DNA of 64,000 nucleotides, from the NCBI GenBank assembly GCA_016234365.1, contig JACRER010000016.1, positions 21,804 through 85,803 of the forward strand, in the 5' to 3' direction. Below, in pieces: positions 40,420 through 47,365 of this stretch. A model generated the notes under the pieces. The model had not been told where the DNA came from and did not search any database. It saw only the letters and a list, made by a program, of their open reading frames with translations. The translations under genes were made by a program, and so were the position numbers. Each line of letters opens with the position of its first letter. The first letter of the stretch is position 1. The DNA comes from Elusimicrobiota bacterium (lineage in GTDB: Bacteria; Elusimicrobiota; Elusimicrobia; Elusimicrobiales; UBA9959).

Positions 40420-41217
40420 ATGAAGACTGAAATAGCGGCAGTTACACTCTTGACGGTAACCGCGGCCGTGTTCGCATACACGCGGCCACATAAGGCCGCC
40501 CCGTCCGACCTGAGGGACGCCGTAGCGGACAAAAGCGCCATCAGCCAGCTTGGCGGAGATCAGAACGCGCCCATGTCGCAGCCTCGCCCGGCTGACCCCG
40601 CGGCAGGCGCGCCTGCCACCCTCCCTGTCCTTGCTAAAGACACCGGCGTTATCCCCGTGTCCAAACCGGTGGCGGTGGAAAAGAGGTTCAATAAATCCGG
40701 CAATTGTGCCGGCCGCCTGGCAGCGATACACACGGGCTGGGATCCCGGAAACCTCAGAGCGGCGTGCGATGGTGCTGAGGCCGACTGCGTGGTCAACACC
40801 GCGCGCGTCCATACCGGCTGGGGCCCCGAAAACCTCATGGCGGCCTGCGCCGGCGGCGATAACGGCGGCTACGATTACGGGCATCACGGCAATTGTGCCG
40901 GCCTTCTGTCCGCCATCCATGCGAGTTGGCCCCCCGGCGATCTTGAAGCGGCATGTACAGGTGCTGCCGCCGAGTGCGTGGTCAATGTGGCCCGCCGTCA
41001 TAACGGCTGGGCGGTAGCTGACCTCCACGCGGCCTGCGCGGGAGACGATCACAATTGCGCCGGCCGGTTGGCGCTTAGGCGCCCGACCTGGGGCCCCGAA
41101 AAACTTAAGGAAGCGTGCAACGGCGCGGACGCAAATTGCGTGGACAGCACGGCGTACTGGAGCGACCAGTTTATGACCCCCGGCCTGCTCAACAAAGAAT
41201 GTACGCGCGGGAACTAA
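40420..41217 (+). CDS. Exported protein of Cys-containing tandem repeats
   Basis: 265 residues. An N-terminal signal anchor or signal peptide (about 1-20) is followed by a short linker. Six tandem units of about 30 residues cover 95-262. Each begins with Cys (NCAG or DCVV), has a short helix, a W near the middle (HTGW, HASW, RPTW) and ends in a helix closing with AAC or ECT. The consensus is C-A-x-x-L-A-x-x-H-x-x-W-x-P-x-x-L-x-x-A-C. Twelve repeat cysteines would allow one disulfide per unit. I know no named domain with this pattern. GAGGAGGAAG precedes the ATG, and a terminator follows. Confidence 0.75.
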   Translation: MKTEIAAVTLLTVTAAVFAYTRPHKAAPSDLRDAVADKSAISQLGGDQNAPMSQPRPADPAAGAPATLPVLAKDTGVIPVSKPVAVEKRFNKSGNCAGRLAAIHTGWDPGNLRAACDGAEADCVVNTARVHTGWGPENLMAACAGGDNGGYDYGHHGNCAGLLSAIHASWPPGDLEAACTGAAAECVVNVARRHNGWAVADLHAACAGDDHNCAGRLALRRPTWGPEKLKEACNGADANCVDSTAYWSDQFMTPGLLNKECTRGN

Positions 41218-41229
41218 CTCCTCCATCCG

Positions 41230-41263
41230 ACGCGCCCGGTCATCGCCGGGCGCGTTTGTATTT
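41230..41263 (+). terminator. Intrinsic terminator after the Cys-repeat protein gene
   Basis: A perfect 10-bp stem (41230-41239 with 41246-41255) has a 6-nt loop and is followed by TTGTATTT. Confidence 0.85.
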
Positions 41264-41315
41264 AGTGGGGCTTCCGGGAACACCAAACTCCCAATACCCC
41301 CGCCCGGGCAACCGG

Positions 41316-41345
41316 GTGAACTTTTTTGCGGCTGCGGGCACTAAC
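41316..41345 (+). promoter_or_regulatory. ECF-type promoter upstream of the sigma operon
   Basis: GTGAACTT (GAACTT at 41318-41323) is followed after 17 bp by CTAAC (41341-41345). GAACTT is the typical -35 of ECF/RpoE-like sigma factors. A second copy of the same arrangement lies at 42838-42867, after the anti-sigma gene. Confidence 0.6.
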
Positions 41346-41378
41346 GGGTGATGCATTTTCAGCCGGCGGAGGAAAGGT

Positions 41379-41693
41379 ATGCGCGTAAAACATGTTTGTG
41401 CGGCCCTGGCGGTGTGCCTGGCGGTCCCGGCGGCGGTGCTGGCCTTCGGCCACGACAGCGGGCGGGCGCTGTTCTGCGACAGCGGCGACAACCCGGTCTG
41501 CGGCCTCTACCGGGTCTGCAAGCCGATCCTGGACAGCTACCCGGCCTCCGAAATAACCGCGCGCGGCAAGGACTGCACGCTTACCGTAGGCTCGCGCCAA
41601 CTCATCATCCGGCGCAAGCTGACGGGCGATGAGGACGGCTACTTTTTCTACGTGAACAGGACGGACGTGGGGAAGACAGGCGCACGGCCCTGA
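41379..41693 (+). CDS. Small exported protein, first gene of the ECF operon
   Basis: 104 residues, not recognised. A signal peptide (about 1-22) is followed by a small domain with four Cys in the mature part (LFCDSGDNPVCGLYRVC and GKDCTLT) and an end reading GYFFYVNRTDVGK. GGAGGAAAGG precedes the ATG. It lies just after the ECF-type promoter and 35 bp before the sigma gene, so it may be part of the envelope-stress response or sense the inducing signal. That role is inferred from position only. Confidence 0.6.
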   Translation: MRVKHVCAALAVCLAVPAAVLAFGHDSGRALFCDSGDNPVCGLYRVCKPILDSYPASEITARGKDCTLTVGSRQLIIRRKLTGDEDGYFFYVNRTDVGKTGARP

Positions 41694-41728
41694 ACGCCGC
41701 CGTCACCGCAATACCGTGTAAGCGAAAT

Positions 41729-42328
41729 ATGCAACACCCGGATAGACAACAACTGGCCGCCCAGGAGAACCGCCTGGTTTCACGCTTTCTCGGCGGCGAC
41801 GCGGAGGCCTTTTCCGGCCTGGTTGAACTCTACAAGGACAGGGTGCACCAGTTCATAATCTGCATTTTGGGGCCCGACAGGGAAGCCGAGGACATAGCGC
41901 AGGAGGTTTTCATCCAGGTTTATAAATCGCTGGCCGGTTTCCGGAGCGAAGCTTCGTTCAGCACCTGGGTCTACTCCGTTGCGCGCAACGTCTGCCGCCG
42001 CCGCCTGCGCGACCGCGGGCGGGCTGGGGCGCTGTTTGCGGACACCGGTAGCGAAAGCGGCCTGAAGCTGCCGGACACCTTGCCTTTGCCGGACGCAAGT
42101 TTCGAGAAGAAGGAAGCCGGGGGCCTGGTCCGCGCCGCCGTGGAGGCGCTGTCCCCCTTGCACCGCTCCGTCATCTTCCTGAGCTGCTGGGAACGCCTTT
42201 CTTACGAGGAGATAGCCGGCGCGCTGGACATCCCCGTGGGCACCGTGCGCTCCCGCATACATAATGCCATGGCGGCGCTGGCGCAAAAACTTAAGCCGGT
42301 CTTAAACTCCGGCACCGAGGTGGGATGA
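41729..42328 (+). CDS. ECF sigma factor (sigma-70 family, RpoE-like)
   Basis: 199 residues. Region 2 is at about 20-90 (AFSGLVELYKDRVHQFIICILGP, EDIAQEVFIQVYKSLAGF, FSTWVYSVARNVCRRRLRD). Region 4 is at about 135-190 (LSPLHRSVIFLSCWERLSYEEIAGALDIPVGTVRSRIHNA). Regions 1.1 and 3 are absent, as in group 4 sigmas. It directs RNA polymerase to special promoters when released from its anti-sigma. The next gene encodes a zf-HC2-type anti-sigma with a 4-nt overlap (ATGA), and matching GAACTT-N17-CTAAC promoters flank the operon, consistent with autoregulation. Confidence 0.93.
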   Translation: MQHPDRQQLAAQENRLVSRFLGGDAEAFSGLVELYKDRVHQFIICILGPDREAEDIAQEVFIQVYKSLAGFRSEASFSTWVYSVARNVCRRRLRDRGRAGALFADTGSESGLKLPDTLPLPDASFEKKEAGGLVRAAVEALSPLHRSVIFLSCWERLSYEEIAGALDIPVGTVRSRIHNAMAALAQKLKPVLNSGTEVG

Positions 42329-42837
42329 GTATGAACTGTCCGGTTAAAGAAGAGCTGGTAGACTATCTTTTTAGTGAAGTCCCTTCCGTTAAGCGCGCGG
42401 AACTGAACGCGCATTTTGCTGTTTGCAGGGTCTGCCGGGCCGGACTGGAGACTTTAAAGCGGTTGCAAGCCGCCGCAGCCGCCGTTACGCCCGCACCTGT
42501 TTCCGGGGACTTCACGGCCAGGCTTATGCGGGAATTAAACGCGCAAGCCCCGGCCCCGGCGGCGGAGATGCCTGTTTTCAAACGCCTGTTCAAGCCAGCC
42601 TGGGGTTTGGCGTTCGGAGCTTTCGCGGCGGCGATGTTCCTGGGCGCGTTCTTTTTGACTGGGCCCCGGGCCCCGCAGCCCGCGGCTGCGGAAACCCTCT
42701 ATTTTACGGATGGGCCGGCTACCGTAAACAATTCTTTTTACACACCCGCTGAGGCCGGGGTAAATGCTCCGGAGCAAAAGAAAACCGGTTTTGTTTACAC
42801 CGACAACTGCGCCACGGCTGATTGCGGGGTGTCATAG
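42325..42837 (+). CDS. Membrane-spanning anti-sigma factor (zf-HC2 type)
   Basis: 170 residues. The cytoplasmic N-terminus has the anti-sigma zinc motif H-x3-C-x2-C (AHFAVCRVCRAGL) at about 31-39. A linker and a single transmembrane helix at about 92-113 (WGLAFGAFAAAMFLGAFFL) follow. A periplasmic tail of about 55 residues ends with two Cys (CATADCGVS). Such proteins hold the ECF sigma factor at the membrane until a signal triggers release. The start overlaps the sigma gene stop by 4 nt. The periplasmic tail could contact the STN protein encoded next. Confidence 0.85.
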   Translation: MSMNCPVKEELVDYLFSEVPSVKRAELNAHFAVCRVCRAGLETLKRLQAAAAAVTPAPVSGDFTARLMRELNAQAPAPAAEMPVFKRLFKPAWGLAFGAFAAAMFLGAFFLTGPRAPQPAAAETLYFTDGPATVNNSFYTPAEAGVNAPEQKKTGFVYTDNCATADCGVS

Positions 42838-42867
42838 GTGAACTTTTTTTACGGATGCGGCACTAAC
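42838..42867 (+). promoter_or_regulatory. ECF-type promoter upstream of the STN-TPR gene
   Basis: GTGAACTT (GAACTT at 42840-42845), 17 bp, then CTAAC (42863-42867). Spacing and both motifs equal the copy at 41316-41345, and the flanking bases are similar too. It lies immediately after the anti-sigma stop. Confidence 0.6.
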
Positions 42868-42939
42868 CTGTGTCGCAAAGATGAATGCTCACGGCTGGTT
42901 CGAAGGAAGCGTCAGGAGCTGAGTAAAAGGAAAAACAAT

Positions 42940-44445
42940 ATGAAGAAAATAATGTTGGCGGCAATGGTTCTGGCGGCGGCATGGACTGGCTGGTTTATCC
43001 CGCCCGCTGTCGCGGGGGAAAATCAAACCCCGAACGGAGGCTCCACCACCACGCTTACCGCGCAAGGCAAAGCTGAAGATAAGCGTATTACCGTAAGACT
43101 CAGGGGTGTGCCGCTCACTACGTTGTTGAATGTTATATCCGAACAGGCGGGGTTCAGGTTTTCATTCAGCGACTCACGGCTCAGTAAGCAAAATATCACT
43201 ATTTTCATGAAGAATGCCAGGCCCGCCGCGATCCTGGAGCTTCTCGCTAAATCAAAGGACCTGGAATTTCAACGGCTGGGGAGCGATAATTATGTGGTTT
43301 CAAAGAATACCGCCCCTTTTGCCGGTTTTCCGCCGATGACGCGGCAGGACATTGAGGACCCGGCGCTGAATCAATTGGTCTCGGTAAGACTAAGGGACGC
43401 TTCCCTTGCAAGCTTTCTTGACATAGTCTCAGAGCAGTCCAGGATCAACTTTGTGATCACCGAGGAAGTGTATGAGATCCCTATAACGGTCGACCTCAGT
43501 AAGATAACTGTATTGGATGTGCTGCAATTTCTCAAAGCCAAAGGGCTGTCATATTCCCGCGTCAGCGATACCAACACCTTTGTGGTGCGCGCTCCGGCAT
43601 CCGGCGGGGATAATAAAATGGCCGAAGCTGATAAAGCCTTCGGCGACAAAAAATATGAAAAAGCGATAGCGACATATAAGGATTTTCTGGAGGCTGAGCC
43701 AGATTCCGAAATGGGAGATTACGCTCTTCTCCAGATGGCGGTAGGTTACGATTGGATAGCCGCAAGGGATAACGACGCTTCAGCGCTGAAAGAAGAGGAA
43801 AAGCTGCTTAACCGCCTGATAAAGGTATATCCAGAAAGTTTCAAGCTTGGCGACGCTTACCTTTACCTGGGGCAGATATATTCCGGCCATGGGGGCGCCG
43901 CGGTTAGTCCGATAAATTGCAGGAAAGCCATTGAATTATTCAACCTCGCCATAAAACACACCTATCGCGATTGGGTTAAAGCCCAGGCCGGCGGCAGGAT
44001 AGCGCAGTGTTATGAACGGAGCGGCGACAAGGAAAAAGCCGCGGCCATCTACAGGGAAGTGGTGGGGAAATATCCGGATACCCCGTTCGCCATGGCTCTG
44101 CGCAAGGAAGGGAAAGGGGGAGGCACTATGCTGGATGCAGGCGCCGCGCTGGAGGGACAGGGAGAATATGCGCTGGCGATAGAGGTTTATGAAAAAATAG
44201 TAAAAACAGGTTCGCCCGCGAACTCGGTACGCAGGGCGGAACTGCGCATAGGCATTTGCCAGGCGGCCATGAAGGACCTGGCAGACGCTATAGAAACTTT
44301 TGACGCGTACATCGCCAAGTATGAGCCGGAGCTTGATGGCGAGGCGTTTTCGCAGATAGCGCAGGCTCTTGAGAAAGCCGGCCGGCCGGAAGTGGCGAAA
44401 AAATATCTTGAAAAGGCCAGAGGCGCCGTGAGGGCAAAGAACTAG
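42940..44445 (+). CDS. Periplasmic STN-STN-TPR protein linked to an ECF sigma system
   Basis: 501 residues from the ATG at 42940 (signal peptide MKKIMLAAMVLAAAW). An in-frame GTG at 42838 would add 34 residues but lies inside the promoter. Two STN (secretin/TonB short N-terminal) domains follow: about 45-115 (VPLTTLLNVISEQAGFRFSF through ILELLAKSKDLEF) and about 135-215 (ASLASFLDIVSEQSRINFVI through VLQFLKAKGLSY). From about 220 to the end there are TPR repeats (YEKAIATYKDFLEAEPDS, DKEKAAAIYREVVGKYPD, YALAIEVYEKIVKTG). STN domains in FecA-type receptors bind anti-sigma regulators, so it may transmit a signal to the adjacent anti-sigma. No barrel or secretin domain is present. Confidence 0.82.
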   Translation: MKKIMLAAMVLAAAWTGWFIPPAVAGENQTPNGGSTTTLTAQGKAEDKRITVRLRGVPLTTLLNVISEQAGFRFSFSDSRLSKQNITIFMKNARPAAILELLAKSKDLEFQRLGSDNYVVSKNTAPFAGFPPMTRQDIEDPALNQLVSVRLRDASLASFLDIVSEQSRINFVITEEVYEIPITVDLSKITVLDVLQFLKAKGLSYSRVSDTNTFVVRAPASGGDNKMAEADKAFGDKKYEKAIATYKDFLEAEPDSEMGDYALLQMAVGYDWIAARDNDASALKEEEKLLNRLIKVYPESFKLGDAYLYLGQIYSGHGGAAVSPINCRKAIELFNLAIKHTYRDWVKAQAGGRIAQCYERSGDKEKAAAIYREVVGKYPDTPFAMALRKEGKGGGTMLDAGAALEGQGEYALAIEVYEKIVKTGSPANSVRRAELRIGICQAAMKDLADAIETFDAYIAKYEPELDGEAFSQIAQALEKAGRPEVAKKYLEKARGAVRAKN

Positions 44446-44837
44446 CGGATGTAAAAATGGCTTCCCGTATCACAGGAAGGCCTTTAACGCCGCCGAAATC
44501 TGCAGGAAACATAAGAGTGGCTTCCGGCGAACAGTTTATGTAGTTGAGTTTTAATGAAATACATATACTGTCCCCCGAACTCCGCACTCCCCCCGACATC
44601 CCCCCCCGGTGACGTTGACCGTCACTAATCCCGCGCTTTTTTGCCGCGCGCCGACATGAACCGCGCGGGTAAAACCACCGGAGCCATTGCCGCAAAAAAC
44701 AGGGTCCAAGGCCGCTTGGGCGGCTTGCCGGCAGCGGGTAGACTATATACAAGGTTCAGGGAGTGCCCAGCAGGCAAGCAAGGGCCGGGACCGAAGTCCC
44801 GGAAAGAATAGCGCAAATACGACTAGGAGGAACGAAT
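44446..44837. other. 392-bp control region before a small lipoprotein gene
   Basis: The first 160 bp after the STN-TPR gene show nothing I can name. The rest holds copy 2 of the repeated control element (44608-44757) and the leader of the lipoprotein gene. That leader is similar to the one before 49116. Confidence 0.6.
44608..44757 (+). promoter_or_regulatory. Repeated control element, copy 2
   Basis: GTGACG-TTGAC-CGTCAC at 44609-44625, then TTGGGC (44716-44721), a 17-bp spacer of different sequence and TAGACT (44739-44744). The distance from GTGACG to TAGACT is 130 bp, as in the other copies. The regulator gene itself is not duplicated here. Confidence 0.75.
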
Positions 44838-45182
44838 ATGAAAAGAGCGTTTATAATCGGCGGCTGTTGTCTGGCTATCAGCGGCTGCGCACCCAGCATT
44901 CGCAGCATAAAAAACAGCGAGAAAGAAGCATGCGTTAATGCTGTTTTGGTCCAGGCAGAAACCATAGACGAAGGAACTGATGTTTTCCTCACGATCCGCG
45001 ACAATAGCGGGACCTTAAACGCTGTGTACGGTACAGCTGAACCTTTTAAATACAAGACCGGGCAATCGGTTAAGGCCTGCGGCGTTCTCGGGACTTACAA
45101 GGCCGTGAAGACCAATAAAGAAATAGTTCGGCGGAATATATTCATTCTATCAAGCCTCGCTTATGTTCCTACGGTAAAGTAA
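44838..45182 (+). CDS. Small lipoprotein
   Basis: 114 residues from the ATG at 44838, with AGGAGG upstream. The signal sequence ends in LAISGC, a good lipobox, so the mature protein begins at Cys17. The remaining domain is small and beta-rich (TDVFLTIRDNSGTLNAVYG, PFKYKTGQSVKACGVLGTY) with further cysteines at about 32 and 81. No family was recognised. It is driven by copy 2 of the control element, and its leader (44746-44837) is repeated before the gene at 49116. It is followed 42 bp later by another exported protein gene. Confidence 0.68.
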   Translation: MKRAFIIGGCCLAISGCAPSIRSIKNSEKEACVNAVLVQAETIDEGTDVFLTIRDNSGTLNAVYGTAEPFKYKTGQSVKACGVLGTYKAVKTNKEIVRRNIFILSSLAYVPTVK

Positions 45183-45224
45183 GGAAAAACGGCGATCGGG
45201 CTGACGATCAAAGGGAGAAAAAAC

Positions 45225-45743
45225 ATGATGAACAGGATAAAGCGCATATTAGAAACGGTGGTGATCTCGTCCCTGGTTTTTGCCGCATTAGAAGGCACAA
45301 AGCGCCATATGCCGGACGACTTCAGGGACGCATTGCGCGATCCCGGCGCCGTAAGCGGGACTTCTCTTAAAGAACTTAAACCGAACGTCATAATTCCCGC
45401 GATCCCTGTCCCCAGGCCCGGTTCGGACCGGGCGGCTTACATAAGAGACTCGGAGGGCGAGAAAGACGTTTTTATAGGCGAAGTCTATGCGGATAGAAAG
45501 TCGGCAAAAAAAGCGATGGCGGCGGCGGTAAAAGGTCTGGAAACATCCGGGAAACGCATCCTCTTCGCCGCCCTGCTGAAAGAAAAGGCCGGGGGTGATT
45601 TCTATGTTGTCCGCCTGGAGAATTCGCCGGCAGCTCCTCTGCGGGCAGCCGCGGTCTCCGGCACTAAAGACACCGCGTATGTGACGGCTTTGCAAAAAAC
45701 AGCCGACGACCTGGAAAATGCGTGCCGGAAAAACTGGCAATAA
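45225..45743 (+). CDS. Small exported or anchored protein, function unknown
   Basis: 172 residues. The start MMNRIKRILETVVISSLVF closely matches the start of the gene at 49116 (MINRIKRIIETMMMN), at DNA level as well. A weak hydrophobic segment (about 9-22) could be a signal anchor. A stretch PDDFRDALRDPGAVS resembles PSDLRDAVADKSAIS in the Cys-repeat protein. The rest is a small alpha/beta domain (DVFIGEVYADRKSAKKAMAAAVKGLE, FYVVRLEN). No family was recognised. GGGAGAAAAAAC precedes the ATG. It is likely cotranscribed with the lipoprotein gene. Confidence 0.6.
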   Translation: MMNRIKRILETVVISSLVFAALEGTKRHMPDDFRDALRDPGAVSGTSLKELKPNVIIPAIPVPRPGSDRAAYIRDSEGEKDVFIGEVYADRKSAKKAMAAAVKGLETSGKRILFAALLKEKAGGDFYVVRLENSPAAPLRAAAVSGTKDTAYVTALQKTADDLENACRKNWQ

Positions 45744-45939
45744 GCGGCACGTCGCAACAAGGCAGGAGGCCGGCAGAATCCGTGTATGAAGCGGGGGCGC
45801 CCTCTCTGCTCTGTTGCTCGGCAAAACAAATCATGCGGATCTGTTGCGGAAACCGGAAGATCCGCTGAGCAAAGCTGGCGCGGTTTGGGCAGAGCATATA
45901 AAATCCACGGCATGCATATGGTATCCCCGATAAAGGTCG

Positions 45940-45945
45940 TATAAT
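45940..45945 (+). promoter_or_regulatory. -10 box directly before a start codon (leaderless candidate)
   Basis: A perfect TATAAT ending exactly 6 nt before the ATG at 45952, with no ribosome-binding site between. No clear -35 box is visible. Confidence 0.5.
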
Positions 45946-45951
45946 TGTACC

Positions 45952-47004
45952 ATGCACATTATTAACAATATAGATTTGTTTCTGACCACAGCCGCGATAC
46001 TCCTTCCTCTTTATTTTATATTCAAGAAGGGAGCGGAGGGCTCCGACGCTGCCTCCTTCGATACTGACAACTCCTCCCGGGACGAGGCTTTGGAACTCGA
46101 TACGCTGGACGGACTGAGTCCGATCCCGGTGCCGGCACGGATCTATATCGCCGGGGCGCTTGCCTCGGTTATCGGGACGGCGGCCTATCTCCTGGCTCCA
46201 AACGGCGTAAGCGCGCGAACGGTCATTCCCTGCGTGATGATGATCGGAGGGGTTTTGTTCATTCTTGCCGCCAGGGTCTTTTACGGCGACGCCGTGGTGC
46301 GGCGCAATGCCGCACGGGGCGTGGTTACAATAATCTCTTTCCTCCTCATGATGGGAGGGATATACGCCGGCGGCTTAACTCTTTACGGGGTTTTTGGCGC
46401 GGCCAGCGGGAAGCGCTATCTGGTTTTGGGGGTATGCGGCATCCTGACCGGCATAGCAGGGCTCTACTACAGTATAAAATATCACCAGAACCGGGAGGCC
46501 GTGGCGATAGGCCGCCGGTTGGGTTTTGCCGATGCTGATAACGGGCCCGCGTCTCCTGACGCGTTCTACGATTCCAAAGGCGTTATAAGTGGGATGGAGG
46601 TGCTTTTTAAGATCGAGCAAACAGGAGGTTCCGGCACGAGATCTCTTCCCGGGTTCACGTTGGAACTACTCTGCCGCTGCGCGAATCCGCTTGGAGTACG
46701 GCTCAAAGTGCACCCGGAGGGTTTCCTCGGCGGCGCGCTAAGCTTCTCCTCCCTTCCCAAGGTTCCGTCCGTCCCGTATTGGGATCTTTACGAGGTCCGA
46801 TCCAACCTGCCGGACTCGGTTCTCAAGCCGCTTTCCGAAGCCCGAAGCAAAAAAAGTATTTTTAGCGAAGAGACCGGCTTTTCCGGAATGTCCCTTGATG
46901 AGAAAGGCTTCAAATTTGCTTTCTCAAAAGAAGGCTCCGTCAGTCTGGCTTATGTGAAAAAGATTGTTGAGGCCGCTTCCCTTCTGGCCTCCGCATTCAA
47001 GTGA
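45952..47004 (+). CDS. Membrane protein with a C-terminal soluble domain, function unknown
   Basis: 350 residues, not recognised. Five hydrophobic segments lie in the first 190 residues: about 7-24, 64-84, 90-108, 122-147 and 155-170. A soluble C-terminal domain of about 160 residues follows (FTLELLCRCANPLGVRLKVHPEGF, VPYWDLYEVRSNLPDSVL). The C-terminal domain is similar in length and feel to cytoplasmic domains of DUF3137-like proteins, but I cannot assign it. No Shine-Dalgarno is present; the transcript may begin at the start codon. A truncated copy of the regulator gene lies directly after it on the other strand. Confidence 0.6.
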   Translation: MHIINNIDLFLTTAAILLPLYFIFKKGAEGSDAASFDTDNSSRDEALELDTLDGLSPIPVPARIYIAGALASVIGTAAYLLAPNGVSARTVIPCVMMIGGVLFILAARVFYGDAVVRRNAARGVVTIISFLLMMGGIYAGGLTLYGVFGAASGKRYLVLGVCGILTGIAGLYYSIKYHQNREAVAIGRRLGFADADNGPASPDAFYDSKGVISGMEVLFKIEQTGGSGTRSLPGFTLELLCRCANPLGVRLKVHPEGFLGGALSFSSLPKVPSVPYWDLYEVRSNLPDSVLKPLSEARSKKSIFSEETGFSGMSLDEKGFKFAFSKEGSVSLAYVKKIVEAASLLASAFK

Positions 47005-47011
47005 TACATGG

Positions 47012-47075
47012 AGGCGGTAGGAAACCCGGCCTCGCGCCGCAACTTCGTCAGTACCTCGGAAAAAACAGTGCTCAT
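47012..47075 (-). pseudogene. 5' stub of the HTH regulator gene
   Basis: The minus-strand frame from the ATG at 47075 reads MSTVFSEVLTKLRREAGFPTA, the same as the first 21 residues of the regulator at 37002-37853. It then diverges and runs into the end of the membrane protein gene. Seven bases differ within the shared codons, mostly at third positions. Confidence 0.8.
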
Positions 47076-47099
47076 CTTTCCTCCAGTCGGCAATAGAGA

Positions 47100-47129
47100 A
47101 TTTTAACTCAATATAGGGCCCGCGCTTAA
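47100..47129 (-). promoter_or_regulatory. Degenerate copy of the regulator promoter
   Basis: TTAAGC (47124-47129), 18 bp, TAAAAT (47100-47105) on the minus strand, aligned with the TTGAGT-N18-TAGAAT of the intact regulator. Confidence 0.5.
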
Positions 47130-47174
47130 TCATTCTCCTTCCGGCCTGTGCCGCCGGTTGCGGCGTCGCCATGG

Positions 47175-47320
47175 GCTGGTGACGGTGAACGTCACTATTT
47201 CCGCGTTTTCTTGCCGCGCGCCGACATAAACCGGATGGGCAAAAGTATCGGAGCCTTTGCCGCGAAAAAGAAGGCCCAAAGCCGCTTGGGCGGCATCCAC
47301 CTAACGGCTAGACTATATGT
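47175..47320 (+). promoter_or_regulatory. Repeated control element, copy 3
   Basis: GTGACG-GTGAA-CGTCAC at 47179-47195: the arms are unchanged while the 5-nt centre differs from copies 1 and 2. TTGGGC (47286-47291), a 17-bp spacer and TAGACT (47309-47314) follow. GTGACG to TAGACT is again 130 bp. It controls the repeat protein gene at 47366. Confidence 0.75.
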
Positions 47321-47365
47321 AAGGTTCCGGTCAGGAATATAGAGAAGGAAGTTACCGGAGAAAAA

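Larger units (their letters stand above)
47005..47365. other. 361-bp region made of a duplicated control region
   Basis: Reading right to left it contains a 5' stub of the HTH regulator gene, its promoter, and the repeated control element in copy 3. It aligns with 37790-38075 along most of its length with no intact regulator gene. Confidence 0.75.

Noticed and set aside
42838..42939. In-frame GTG extension of the STN-TPR protein
   Set aside because: The GTG lies in the -35 region of the ECF-type promoter, the added residues do not fit a signal peptide, and the ATG at 42940 starts a clean signal sequence.
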